From Mycobacterium sp. GA-1841 (GTDB taxonomy: Bacteria; Actinomycetota; Actinomycetes; Mycobacteriales; Mycobacteriaceae), in the NCBI RefSeq assembly GCF_001954135.1, contig NZ_MBEQ01000009.1:235901-299900 (forward strand): a stretch of DNA of 64,000 nucleotides. The letters run 5' to 3'. The translations under genes were made by a program, and so were the position numbers. The notes beneath the pieces are model-generated. The model saw nothing but the letters and a program-made list of their open reading frames with translations. It had not been told where the DNA came from and ran no database searches. This document shows, one piece after another, positions 26,092-34,364 of the stretch (the first letter of the stretch is position 1; each line of letters opens with the position of its first letter).

Positions 26092-26907
26092 ATGACTGTC
26101 GCGAGCATCGGCCGTGAACTGGAGGCCAAACACCGGGCGCTGTGGGCGCTGGGTGATTACGCGGCGATCGCCGCGAACATCGTGCGACCGCTCGGGCCGG
26201 TGCTGGTCGAGGCCAGCGGCATCGGCCCCCACGACCAGGTACTGGACGTGGCCGCCGGGACCGGCAACGCCGCCATCCCCGCCGCGGGCACCGGCGCTCG
26301 GGTGACCGCCAGCGACCTGTGTCCGGAACTGGTCGCCGTGGGCCGGCAGCTGTCTGCGGAGGCGGGGGTGAGCGTCGAGTGGAGCGAGGCCAACGCCGAG
26401 GCGCTGCCCTATGCCGACGATTCCTTCGACACGGTGCTTTCCTGTATCGGGGTGATGTTCGCCCCGCATCACCAGCAGGCTGCCGACGAACTCGTCCGGG
26501 TGACCCGACCGGGTGGACGCATCGGTCTGATCTCCTGGACGCCAAGGGGATTCGTCGGGCAACTGTTCGCCACCATGAAGCCATACGTGCCACCACCGCC
26601 CGCCGGGGTGTCCGCGCCACCGCTGTGGGGCGACGAGGAGTACCTCTGCACCCTGCTCGGCGACAGGGTCGCCCGGTTCACCTGTGAGCGCCGGGAACTG
26701 GACGTTCACGCGTACGCCGACGGCGCCGAGTTCCGCGATCATTTCAAGGCCGCCTATGGCCCGACGATGGCGGCCTACCGGGCGATCGCCGAGGACGCCG
26801 ACAAGGTCGCCGCCCTGGATGCCGAGATCGCTGCGCTGGCCGACCGGTTCCGGCACGGCGAATCGATGCCGTGGGAATACCTGCTGACGGTGGCGAATGT
26901 GCGCTGA
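26092..26907 (+). CDS. Class I SAM-dependent methyltransferase
   Basis: 271 residues from ATG 26092 (MTVASIGRELEAKHRALWAL), with AAGGAG 6 bases upstream. SAM motif I is VLDVAAGTGNAAIPAA near residue 62, acidic motif II ASDLCPEL, and motif IV DDSFDTVLSCIGVMFAP. The N-terminal helices and MPWEYLLTVANVR end match the small-molecule methyltransferases common in actinobacteria. Divergent from the HxlR gene, which probably regulates it; the APH kinase gene follows after 29 bp. Substrate unknown. Confidence 0.85.
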   Translation: MTVASIGRELEAKHRALWALGDYAAIAANIVRPLGPVLVEASGIGPHDQVLDVAAGTGNAAIPAAGTGARVTASDLCPELVAVGRQLSAEAGVSVEWSEANAEALPYADDSFDTVLSCIGVMFAPHHQQAADELVRVTRPGGRIGLISWTPRGFVGQLFATMKPYVPPPPAGVSAPPLWGDEEYLCTLLGDRVARFTCERRELDVHAYADGAEFRDHFKAAYGPTMAAYRAIAEDADKVAALDAEIAALADRFRHGESMPWEYLLTVANVR

Positions 26908-26936
26908 TCCGCCGGGTCAACTGGCACCATGACTGC

Positions 26937-28001
26937 ATGCCCGAGGATGTCCAGGAACTGCCGACGCTCAACGCCGCCGATCAAGAGGCGATCAACCGAT
27001 GGCTGCGCGGTCAACGGATCGGTACGACGCTCACCGATGTAGCCCCCTTGACCGGCGGCACCCAGAACATCGTGGTGGGCATGAGCGTCGATGGGCGCCG
27101 AATGGTGTTGCGCCGTCCCCCTTTACATCCTCGGCCGACCAGTGACAAGACCATGCTGCGCGAAATCGCGGTGCTGCGCACTCTGGCCGGCTCGGCCGTA
27201 CCCCACCCCGGTTTCATCGCGGCCTGTACCGATCTCGATGTGATCGGCGTGGTGTTCTACCTGATGGAGGAGGTCGACGGGTTCAACCCCGGGACCGAGG
27301 TGAGCCCGGCCTACGGGGACGATGCCGACCTACGTCACCGCGTCGGGTTGTCCTATGCGGCAAGCCTCGCCGAACTGGGCAATGTCGCATGGGAAAACAG
27401 CGAGTTGGCCGCCATCCGCAGGCCGGGGTCGTTTCTGGCTCGCCAGGTCCCGCAATTCCTCGGCCTGCTGGAGAGTTACCGCCACGAGGGGTACGCACCC
27501 GAGTCGCTGGCGGGCGTGGCGCAGCTGGCGCAATGGTTGGAAGACCACCGCCCGGCCGACGCCGAACCCGGCATCATGCACGGCGACGCCCACCTCAACA
27601 ACGTGCTGCTGCGCCGGACGACACCCGAGTTGGCCGCCTTTATCGACTGGGAGATGTGCACGATCGGCGATCCACTGCTCGACCTGGGCTGGATGCTGGT
27701 GTGCTGGCCCGATGATCCCAATCCGATCAACGCCGGCTCGGCCCTGGCAGCACTCGGCGGACTGGCTGATCGCGCTGAACTGATCGAGGCATACCGCGCC
27801 GCCGGGGGCAGACAGACCGACCGGCTCGACTGGTATGTGGCCCTGGCCTGCTTCAAACTGGGCATCGTCATCGAGGGCACCTGGTCGCGGTATCTGGCCG
27901 GGCGCGCCAGCCGGGAGGCCGGCGAGCAATTGCACACCTCGGCGGAGAATCTCCTCACGTTGGGGGCGCGGGTGGCCAAGGGCGACAACCCTTTCGCGTA
28001 G
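26937..28001 (+). CDS. APH-family phosphotransferase (ACAD10-like kinase domain)
   Basis: 354 residues from ATG 26937 (MPEDVQELPTLNAADQEAIN). ATP-site region LTGGTQNIVVGMSVDG and VLRRPP, hinge VFYLMEEVDGF, intact catalytic loop IMHGDAHLNNVLLR and metal site FIDWEMCTIGDPLLDLGW. This is the mycobacterial group related to the kinase domain of ACAD10/11, which phosphorylates hydroxyacyl-CoAs before dehydration. It contrasts with the degenerate loop in the APH-fold protein at 7104. It follows the methyltransferase by 29 bp, so both are probably one transcript; convergent with the TSUP exporter. Confidence 0.85.
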   Translation: MPEDVQELPTLNAADQEAINRWLRGQRIGTTLTDVAPLTGGTQNIVVGMSVDGRRMVLRRPPLHPRPTSDKTMLREIAVLRTLAGSAVPHPGFIAACTDLDVIGVVFYLMEEVDGFNPGTEVSPAYGDDADLRHRVGLSYAASLAELGNVAWENSELAAIRRPGSFLARQVPQFLGLLESYRHEGYAPESLAGVAQLAQWLEDHRPADAEPGIMHGDAHLNNVLLRRTTPELAAFIDWEMCTIGDPLLDLGWMLVCWPDDPNPINAGSALAALGGLADRAELIEAYRAAGGRQTDRLDWYVALACFKLGIVIEGTWSRYLAGRASREAGEQLHTSAENLLTLGARVAKGDNPFA

Positions 28002-28012
28002 CTCGCGGGAGA

Positions 28013-28774
28013 TCAGTAGGTGTCGAACGCGAGTTTGACGGCCAGGGCGACGCCGGCTGCGCCGATCAGGACTCGCAGCGGAGTCGCCGGCGCGTGGCGG
28101 ACGATCACCGGACCGAGCCGTGAGCCGATCAGGCAGCCGATGCCCAGCGGCACCACGGCCGGCCAGTACACCGGGGCGATCACCATGAACGCCACGGCGG
28201 CAACCGAATTGGCGACGCCGAGGATCACGTTCTTGCCGGCGTTGGCGTGCGCCAGCGTCGCAGCACCGGTACGCAGCAACAGGGCCAACAGCAGAACCCC
28301 CGCCGCGGCACCGAAGTAGCCGCCATAGATCGTGATCAGGAAGATGGCCCCGGCCTCCATGGCGACCTTGATGCGATGCTCGCGATGGCCGGCCACCCGG
28401 GTCTCGCGCTGACGGCCACGCGGCAGCAGGATCGCCACCGAGGCCAAGGCCAGCAGAAGCGGCACGACTCTCTCGAAGCCCTCGGCGGGGGTGCACAACA
28501 GCAGCGCGGCGCCGACCGCGCCGCCGGCCACCGCGACCGGCACCATGCGCTTGATCCATGCGCTCTGCCCGGCAAGCTCGGGCCGCGAGCCCAACACCGA
28601 ACCGACACCGTTGAACACCAGGGCCACCGTGTTGGTCACATTGGCCGTCACCGGAGGCAGACCGATCAACAGCAGCGCGGGATAGGTGGCCACCGATGCC
28701 AGCCCGGCGATACTGCCGGTCAGCCCGCCGCCGATGCCGGCCACGACAAGCAGGACGACCTCACCGACAGTCAT
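28013..28774 (-). CDS. TSUP (TauE/SafE) family membrane exporter
   Basis: 253 residues with about eight hydrophobic segments (near residues 5-25, 38-60, 75-95, 100-117, 135-160, 165-180, 185-205, 230-250). GGGLTGSIAGLASVATYPAL at the N-terminus and GGYFGAAAGVLLLALL in the second half are the two internal-repeat signatures of the TauE/SafE family. It is an inner-membrane transporter, typically for sulfonates, sulfite or organic anions; substrate not predictable. It diverges from the leader peptide and LeuA-domain gene. Confidence 0.85.
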   Translation of the reverse strand: MTVGEVVLLVVAGIGGGLTGSIAGLASVATYPALLLIGLPPVTANVTNTVALVFNGVGSVLGSRPELAGQSAWIKRMVPVAVAGGAVGAALLLCTPAEGFERVVPLLLALASVAILLPRGRQRETRVAGHREHRIKVAMEAGAIFLITIYGGYFGAAAGVLLLALLLRTGAATLAHANAGKNVILGVANSVAAVAFMVIAPVYWPAVVPLGIGCLIGSRLGPVIVRHAPATPLRVLIGAAGVALAVKLAFDTY

Positions 28775-28836
28775 GAGGCTTCCACCCCGGAGAGATTACG
28801 GACCAGAAGCGTTTGCGCGACCTGGCGGGCTGCGTC

Positions 28837-28842
28837 TAGCAT
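28837..28842 (+). promoter_or_regulatory. -10 hexamer TAGCAT for a leaderless transcript
   Basis: Fits the mycobacterial TAnnnT -10 pattern. Seven bases separate it from the GTG at 28850, so transcription would start at or next to the leader-peptide start codon. Confidence 0.45.
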
Positions 28843-28849
28843 CGCCAAC

Positions 28850-28891
28850 GTGCCAAAGCGACTCGTAGTAGCAACCCGCAGCGGGGTCTGA
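28850..28891 (+). CDS. Probable 13-codon leader peptide (attenuator)
   Basis: GTG 28850 to TGA 28889-28891 encodes VPKRLVVATRSGV. It sits right after a -10 hexamer (leaderless geometry) and its last codons form the left arm of a strong hairpin (28874-28916). Leader peptides of this size with Leu/Val codons control branched-chain amino-acid genes in actinobacteria, and the following gene encodes a LeuA-regulatory-like domain, which fits. No downstream antiterminator structure was worked out. Confidence 0.4.
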   Translation: MPKRLVVATRSGV

Positions 28892-28916
28892 TCCTGACCG
28901 ACCCCTCGCTGTGGGT
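28874..28916 (+). terminator. Hairpin overlapping the leader-peptide end
   Basis: A 13-bp stem (28874-28886 with 28904-28916, two G-U pairs) around a 17-base loop that itself contains GGTC and GACC. It overlaps the last five codons of the putative leader peptide, so ribosome position would affect folding. There is no T tract. Confidence 0.45.
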
Positions 28917-28966
28917 CGTTCGCTACTTCGTCGGTCACCTCCCTCTGAACAAGAGAAGACCGGCAC

Positions 28967-29461
28967 ATGCCTTTCACTTCACCAGCACCGCAGTCGGGTG
29001 ATCCGATGCCATTCTCGGCCCACTTCGCCACCCCGTTGCCGCGCGATCTGCGCGAGGCCGGCGCGGCAGCCTCATGGGAGCAGTTCCTGGGCGAGTACGC
29101 CCTGTCCGCGGGACCGCTGCGGCTGGGGCAGTTCAGCTGCGCCGACGAGTGTTCGCGTGGCCGCCTCGGCCCGCAGGCCCGCACCTATCGGGCCACACTG
29201 GCCATCGGCGACACGATCGCGACCTCGACCACGGCGGCCAGCGGGCCCGTCGCCGCGCTGACCGCGATGCTGCACGAGTGCGGCGTCAGCGTCGAGACGA
29301 CGTCGTTTCACCAGCTGCCCACGGAGGGGCAGACCGCCACCTTCATCGAAGGCTGCGATGGCCTGCACCGCCGATGGGCCGTCGGGGTGTCCGACGATCC
29401 GGTGCAATCGGCACTGTCCGCGGTGATCGCCTGCGCCAACCGCTTGATGACGGCGGCCTGA
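28967..29461 (+). CDS. Stand-alone LeuA-type allosteric (alpha-isopropylmalate synthase regulatory) domain protein
   Basis: 164 residues. The core (LRLGQFSCADE, RTYRATLAIGDTIATSTTAA, SGPVAALTAMLHECGVSVET, FHQLPTEGQTATFIEG, DPVQSALSAVIACANRLM) has the order of strands and helices seen in the C-terminal regulatory domain of 2-isopropylmalate synthase, especially the GPVAALT and SALxAVIxAxNR segments. No catalytic TIM barrel is present or adjacent. Mycobacteria encode such separate domains; a leucine-sensing or regulatory role is inferred. Start could be ATG 28967 or ATG 29006. A leader peptide and hairpin precede it. Confidence 0.55.
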   Translation: MPFTSPAPQSGDPMPFSAHFATPLPRDLREAGAAASWEQFLGEYALSAGPLRLGQFSCADECSRGRLGPQARTYRATLAIGDTIATSTTAASGPVAALTAMLHECGVSVETTSFHQLPTEGQTATFIEGCDGLHRRWAVGVSDDPVQSALSAVIACANRLMTAA

Positions 29462-29549
29462 CGCTCCCCACCGACCTCGGCGTGGGCCGGAAAGCAGCGT
29501 CTCCGTAGGCTGTTCGCCTGGGCGGTCGGGGAAACGGGGAGGGACTGCG

Positions 29550-31187
29550 ATGAGATCAGCATGGTCGTTCTTGGTAGCTACTGCGGCGAGCTGCACGGTG
29601 GTGGCGGTCACGGCGACACAGCCATGGGTGGGGCCGAGTAACCGGTACGCCGAGTTGCTGGCCAAAACGGTCCTGGCGATGGGCGGTAATGGCAACGGCA
29701 CCGGGTTGCTGATGGAGAACGAACTCGACGGGTACATCCGGCCGGGGGATCCGAACTACGGGCTCTGCGCGACGGGCGCGGATTGCGCCGACGACCAGTT
29801 CCAGATCGCCACGTGGAAGGCGACCGCCTGGACGCCGACATCGGACTTCGATCGCCAGCAGGCCGACGGTGTCGACAGCCTGGACAGCCAGTTACGTCAG
29901 GCGCTGGCCGCTGAGAAGGCGAAGGAGGCCGGCCCCGACGCAGACGGGGAGGCACGTGTCGTCGTGGTCGGTTACTCGTCGAGCGCCGATGTGGTCCTGA
30001 AAGAACTGCAGGCACTGCAGGCGCAGCGCGACGCCGGCGCGCCGGACGCGCTGGATCCCGACGAAGTCAGCTTCCTGGTGATGGGCAATCCAAATCGGCC
30101 CAACGGCGGCATCCTGGCCCGCTTTCCGGCGTTCACGCTGCCGGTCGCGGGGGTGACGTTCGGTGGTAGCAGTCCTGACAGCGACTATCAGATCACCGAC
30201 ATCAGCTGGGAATACGACCTCGCCTCCGATGCTCCCGCCTATCTGAATCCGCTGTCGTTCGCCAATGGCGTGCTCGGCTTCTTCTACCAGCACAGCTTCT
30301 ATTACGGGCTGGACCCCAACACCACCGACACCGATTCGGTTGTGTTCGACGGCTACGACGACAACGGAAATCGCTACCTCACGATCTCTGCGCGGCACCT
30401 GGCGTTGTTGCAGCCGTTCTACGACATCGGGGTGCCCATTCGGGTTCTCGACGCCATCGAGCCCACGCTGAAGGTGCTCATCGACCTCGGCTACGACCGC
30501 GACACGAAGCCCTGGGAAACCAAGCGACTCGAGCTCGCGCCGTCGCCGGCACAGGTGGCCGCTGCAGTACCCGAATTGCAGAAGGCGCTGACCGAAGGTG
30601 CCCAAATCGCATTGGGAATCAAGGAACCCCCGTCGGCCGACGACCCGGATACCGAGAACGCCACCCTGGCAGTCATCGAGAATGTGCTGGGTGGCTTCCT
30701 GAAGGAGGCGTCATGGGACACCGTCAAGACCACGATCGAGAACACCTTCGGGATCTCGTTGCCCGATCTGCCCGGTACCCCGAAGGACCAAGGCGCTCTG
30801 CCCGCGGCGGCGACGAACGCGGCGGTCGAGCCGGCTCGACAGGTCGCAGACGAAGCCCCGCGCCGAATCTACGACCGTCACGGCGCCATTCCGCCGACGC
30901 TCAAGGGCCAACGGAAGGTTGTTGCCGAGGTCGATGGGATGACCGAGACATCGGCGGCCCGGCCTGATCGAAGTGCGGCAAACTCAGCTCACGAGGCCAT
31001 CAAGCGGCCACGAGGCGGGTCCAAGTTCGGTCCCGCGAAGGTCAAGGCCACGATGGACAAAGCCATGAAGCGCCAGGCCACGAGCGACAAGGCCACGACG
31101 GACAAGGCCACGACGGACAAGACCATGAAGCACAAGACCACGACGGACAAGACCACGAAGACCAAGGCCGCCGCATCGACCAACTGA
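29550..31187 (+). CDS. PE-PPE-domain serine hydrolase with Lys/Thr-repeat tail
   Basis: 545 residues. A hydrophobic N-terminus ([20 protein letters not shown]) resembles a signal peptide and suggests export. The PE-PPE (PF08237-like) alpha/beta hydrolase domain spans about residues 30-300: [17 protein letters not shown] holds the nucleophile Ser, [18 protein letters not shown] follows, and YNTYD-like positions correspond to [15 protein letters not shown]. No PE or PPE domain is attached. The last ~60 residues are repetitive and highly basic ([16 protein letters not shown]). Known PE-PPE-domain proteins are esterases or thioesterases of cell-envelope lipids. Convergent with cyp136 (8-bp gap). 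Confidence 0.75.
   Translation: MRSAWSFLVATAASCTVVAVTATQPWVGPSNRYAELLAKTVLAMGGNGNGTGLLMENELDGYIRPGDPNYGLCATGADCADDQFQIATWKATAWTPTSDFDRQQADGVDSLDSQLRQALAAEKAKEAGPDADGEARVVVVGYSSSADVVLKELQALQAQRDAGAPDALDPDEVSFLVMGNPNRPNGGILARFPAFTLPVAGVTFGGSSPDSDYQITDISWEYDLASDAPAYLNPLSFANGVLGFFYQHSFYYGLDPNTTDTDSVVFDGYDDNGNRYLTISARHLALLQPFYDIGVPIRVLDAIEPTLKVLIDLGYDRDTKPWETKRLELAPSPAQVAAAVPELQKALTEGAQIALGIKEPPSADDPDTENATLAVIENVLGGFLKEASWDTVKTTIENTFGISLPDLPGTPKDQGALPAAATNAAVEPARQVADEAPRRIYDRHGAIPPTLKGQRKVVAEVDGMTETSAARPDRSAANSAHEAIKRPRGGSKFGPAKVKATMDKAMKRQATSDKATTDKATTDKTMKHKTTTDKTTKTKAAASTN
31048..31170 (+). repeat. Short tandem repeats encoding Lys-Ala/Thr-Thr-Asp-type units
   Basis: Imperfect ~15-base units around AAGGCCACGACGGAC recur at the 3' end of the PE-PPE-domain gene and encode KATTD/KTTTD-type pentapeptides. 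Such a tract is prone to copy-number slippage. Confidence 0.65.
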
Positions 31188-31195
31188 GTGCAGCG

Positions 31196-32677
31196 CTAAC
31201 TCAAGGGGCGCAGCACGATCGGCATGCCGTCGATGGGCACCGGCATACCGCCGTAGTCGTAGCTCGGCTGGTAATCCGGGCTGGCCAGCTCCAGCTTGTA
31301 GCGGCGCAGCAGCCGGTGCATGACCGTCTTGATCTCCAGTTGGCCGAACACCATGCCGATGCATTTGTGTGCGCCACCGCCGAACGGGGCGAACGCGTAG
31401 CGGTGCCTCTTGTGTTCGTTGCGCGGCTCGGCGAAGCGCTCCGGGTCGAATTTCTCCGGATCGGTCCACAGCTCGGGCAGTCGGTGGTTGATCGACGGCC
31501 AGGTCACCACGCTGGTGCCGGCCGGGATGAAGTAGCCCAGCAGATCGGTGTCGCGCACCGCCTGGCGGAAGTTGAACGGCAGCGGCGTCATCATCCGCAG
31601 CGACTCGTTGATCACGAGGTCGTAGGTCTCCAGCTTGTCCAAAGACTCGAAGTCCAGCGGCCCGTCACCGATCCGGGCAGAGTCGTCGCGCAGCCGCTCC
31701 TGCCACTCCGGGTTGGCCGCCAGGTGATAACACATCGTGGTCATCGTCGAGGTCGACGTGTCGTGGGCCGCCATCATCAGGAAGATCATGTGGCTGATGA
31801 TCTGGTCGTCGGTGAAGCTCTGCCCGTCCTCGTCGGCGGAATGGCACAGCACGCTGAACATGTCGGTGCTCTCCGAGCGCCGCTTCTCGTTGATCCGGCT
31901 GGCGAAGTAGTCCTCGAGGGTCTTGCGGGCCTGGATGCCGCGCCACCACTTCAGCGGGGGCACCGGGGTCCGCACGATCGCGTTGCCGGCCCGCGTGGTC
32001 GTGGTGAACGCGTTGTTGACCGTGGTGACCAGCGCCTTGTCGGTGCCGGCCGGTACGCCCATGAAGACCTCGGAGGCGATGTCGAGCGTGAGCTCCTTCA
32101 TGGCCGGGTGCAGGAGGAAGCGCGGATCGTTGGCCACCCAGTCATTGGCCAGCACGGCCGAGGCCACCGAGTCGATGTGGGAGATGTAGCCGCTCAGCCG
32201 GGTGCGGGTGAACGCCTCCTGCATGATCCGGCGGTGGAACAGGTGCTCGTCGAAGTCCAGCAGCATCAGGCCGCCCTCGAAGAACGGGCCGATAACCGGG
32301 TCCCAGGCGCGCTGCGAGAAATCCTTGTTGCGGTTGGAGAAGACCGCCTGGGTGGCGTCGGGCCCCAGCGCCATCACCGACGACAAGGCGGGGGATTGGG
32401 CGTAGTAGATCGGACCGTGCTTGCGGTAGAGCTCCAGGATGAAGTCCGGACCGCCGCGGAAGATCTCGATCATGTGGCCGATGATCGGTAAACCGGAGTC
32501 GCCGCTGATCGGCTTCAGTCCGCTGCCGGCCGGGGGCTCGGCAAAGACGAACTGATCCCATTGCTTGGCTTTGAGCCGCTTCTCCAACGTGCCCATGCCC
32601 GGCAGTGTGTTGGGTGTCGGAGTGAAACGGCGCTTCGCCTGGTCGAGCAGGTAGTGCGGGGTGCTGATGGTTGCCAT
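31196..32677 (-). CDS. cyp136: Cytochrome P450, CYP136 family
   Basis: 493 residues, ATG 32677 with GGAG 6-7 bases upstream. The N-terminus ([20 protein letters not shown]) and [20 protein letters not shown] match what I know of M. tuberculosis CYP136 (Rv3059). I-helix [15 protein letters not shown], ExxR in [12 protein letters not shown], haem ligand Cys439 in [18 protein letters not shown]. The TetR gene and SDR that follow divergently match the Rv3058c and Rv3057c order, which supports orthology. Substrate unknown. The open frame extends upstream to 33574, but that part is antisense to the TetR gene. Confidence 0.9.
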   Translation of the reverse strand: MATISTPHYLLDQAKRRFTPTPNTLPGMGTLEKRLKAKQWDQFVFAEPPAGSGLKPISGDSGLPIIGHMIEIFRGGPDFILELYRKHGPIYYAQSPALSSVMALGPDATQAVFSNRNKDFSQRAWDPVIGPFFEGGLMLLDFDEHLFHRRIMQEAFTRTRLSGYISHIDSVASAVLANDWVANDPRFLLHPAMKELTLDIASEVFMGVPAGTDKALVTTVNNAFTTTTRAGNAIVRTPVPPLKWWRGIQARKTLEDYFASRINEKRRSESTDMFSVLCHSADEDGQSFTDDQIISHMIFLMMAAHDTSTSTMTTMCYHLAANPEWQERLRDDSARIGDGPLDFESLDKLETYDLVINESLRMMTPLPFNFRQAVRDTDLLGYFIPAGTSVVTWPSINHRLPELWTDPEKFDPERFAEPRNEHKRHRYAFAPFGGGAHKCIGMVFGQLEIKTVMHRLLRRYKLELASPDYQPSYDYGGMPVPIDGMPIVLRPLS

Positions 32678-32750
32678 GAGGCGCTCCTGACCGTGCAAAC
32701 GCTGACGAAGTGTGGTCGATGTCACCACTTGTGGCCATCCTGACTGCCAG

Positions 32751-32768
32751 ACTTGACGCATGTCAAGT
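32751..32768. promoter_or_regulatory. Operator-like palindrome between cyp136 and tetR
   Basis: ACTTGAC-GCAT-GTCAAGT, a perfect 7-bp dyad. It is 39 bp from the tetR start and 74 bp from the cyp136 start. A wider GCCAGA/TCTGGC pair encloses it. It is the obvious binding site for the adjacent TetR protein. Confidence 0.65.
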
Positions 32769-32806
32769 TTTGATCTGGCGCGTCGCGGGTGCAAAGGTCT
32801 AATGCC

Positions 32807-33460
32807 ATGACCGCCGAATCGATACCGGGGAGCTCCAGCGGCTCCACCGGGCGACCGCAGGGGCGTCGCAGCCGGGGGGACCGGCAGCGCGAGGCCATCG
32901 TGACGGCTGTGCGGGAACTGCTCGAAGAGGAGTCGTTCGCCGATCTGTCGGTGAGCACCATCAGTGAGCGTGCCGGGGTGGCCCGGTCGGGGTTCTACTT
33001 CTACTTCGACTCGAAGTACGCCGTGCTGGCCGTGATCCTGGCCGACGCAATGGAGGAGCTTGCCGCGCTCACCCACGATTACGCGCCCCGCGAGGCCGGT
33101 GAGACCCCGGCGGCGTTCGCCGAGCGGATGGTCGGCAGTGCGGCAACCGTTTTCGCCACCAACGACCCGATCATGGCGGCGTGCACGGTGGCGCAGAACA
33201 CCGACGCGCAGATCCACGACCTGATGAACGATTTCGAAGACGCCGTGATCGACAAGATCGTCGGCCTGGTGGAACAGGACAAGGGCGCGCGGCCGATCTC
33301 CGACGATCTTCCCGCCCTGGTCCGCACCCTGGTGGCGACCACGGCGATGACGTTGTCGCACGACTCGGGGTTCGTCGGGCGGGGCAACGATCCGGCTCGC
33401 GCGCTCGATGTCGTCGAGCGGTTGTGGCTCAACGCACTGTGGGGCGGCCAGAGCGGCTAG
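32807..33460 (+). CDS. TetR-family regulator (Rv3058c-like)
   Basis: 217 residues from ATG 32807. The N-terminal basic arm GRPQGRRSRGDRQREAIV is followed by the TetR helix-turn-helix FADLSVSTISERAGVARSGF and YFYFDSKYAVLAVI, an EthR-like recognition helix with FYFYF. The C-terminal ligand domain is ~150 residues. It is divergent from cyp136 across a palindrome and 22 bp ahead of an SDR on its own strand, so it probably controls both; this matches the M. tuberculosis Rv3057c-Rv3059 order. Confidence 0.88.
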   Translation: MTAESIPGSSSGSTGRPQGRRSRGDRQREAIVTAVRELLEEESFADLSVSTISERAGVARSGFYFYFDSKYAVLAVILADAMEELAALTHDYAPREAGETPAAFAERMVGSAATVFATNDPIMAACTVAQNTDAQIHDLMNDFEDAVIDKIVGLVEQDKGARPISDDLPALVRTLVATTAMTLSHDSGFVGRGNDPARALDVVERLWLNALWGGQSG

Positions 33461-33482
33461 CGCCACAGGTAAGGTCACCGCT

Positions 33483-34364
33483 ATGGGGAGTGATACCGCG
33501 GGTAACGGTCGGGCCGACTTCGGGGGTAAGCGCTGTCTGATCACGGGGGCGGCCAGCGGTATCGGCCGCGCCACCGCGCTGGCACTCGCGGCGCAAGGCG
33601 CCGAGCTGTTCCTGACCGACCGGGACGAAGTGGGCTTGGCTCAGACCGTCGCCGACGCCCGGGCCCTCGGCGCCCAGGTGTCCGCCCACCGCGCCTTCGA
33701 CATCTCCGATTACGACCAGGTGGCGGCCTTCGCCGCCGACATTCACGCGGCGCATTCGTCGATGGACATGGTGATGAACATCGCCGGGGTGTCGGCGTGG
33801 GGGACCGTCGACCAACTCACCCATCAGCACTGGCGCTCGATGATCGACATCAACCTGATGGGTCCCATCCACGTGATCGAGACGTTCGTGCCGCCGATGG
33901 TGCGGGCACGCCGCGGCGGGCACCTGGTGAACGTGTCCTCGGCGGCGGGCATCGTCGCGCTGCCGTGGCACAGCGCCTACAGCGCCAGCAAGTACGGTCT
34001 GCGGGGCCTCAGTGAAGTGCTGCGTTTCGACCTGGCACGGCACCGCATCGGTGTGTCGGTCGTGGTGCCGGGTGCGGTGAAAACCGGTCTGGTGCAGACG
34101 GTTCAGATCGCCGGCGTGGACCGGGACGACCCGCAGGTGAAGAAGTGGGTGGACCGGTTCGCCGGTCACGCCATCTCGCCGGAGAAAGCGGCCGACAAGA
34201 TCCTGGCCGGCGTGCGGCGTAACCGCTTCCTGATCTACACCTCAGGCGACATCCGCGCCCTGTACGCCTTCAAGCGGGTTGCCTGGTGGCCCTACAGTGT
34301 GGCCATGCGTCAGGTCAACGTGCTGTTCAGCCGGGCGTTGCGGCCGAAAACCACACAGCGCTAG
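33483..34364 (+). CDS. Short-chain dehydrogenase/reductase (Rv3057c-like)
   Basis: 293 residues from ATG 33483, with AAGG 8 bases upstream. LITGAASGIGRATALALAAQ, MNIAGVSAWGTVDQ, NVSSAAGIVALPWHSAYSAS with YSASKYGLRGLS. The C-terminal extension (VRRNRFLIYTSGDIRALYAF and KRVAWWPYSVAMRQ) is characteristic of mycobacterial SDRs acting on lipophilic substrates, perhaps membrane-associated. It follows tetR by 22 bp and its stop codon shares bases with the stop of the convergent AAA ATPase gene. Confidence 0.87.
   Translation: MGSDTAGNGRADFGGKRCLITGAASGIGRATALALAAQGAELFLTDRDEVGLAQTVADARALGAQVSAHRAFDISDYDQVAAFAADIHAAHSSMDMVMNIAGVSAWGTVDQLTHQHWRSMIDINLMGPIHVIETFVPPMVRARRGGHLVNVSSAAGIVALPWHSAYSASKYGLRGLSEVLRFDLARHRIGVSVVVPGAVKTGLVQTVQIAGVDRDDPQVKKWVDRFAGHAISPEKAADKILAGVRRNRFLIYTSGDIRALYAFKRVAWWPYSVAMRQVNVLFSRALRPKTTQR

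Noticed and set aside
31316..32491. 391-codon plus-strand frame
   Set aside because: Antisense to cyp136; no motifs.
32678..33574. N-terminal extension of the cyp136 frame
   Set aside because: Runs antisense through the TetR gene; the P450 family start at 32677 has a ribosome-binding site and the extension has no homology.
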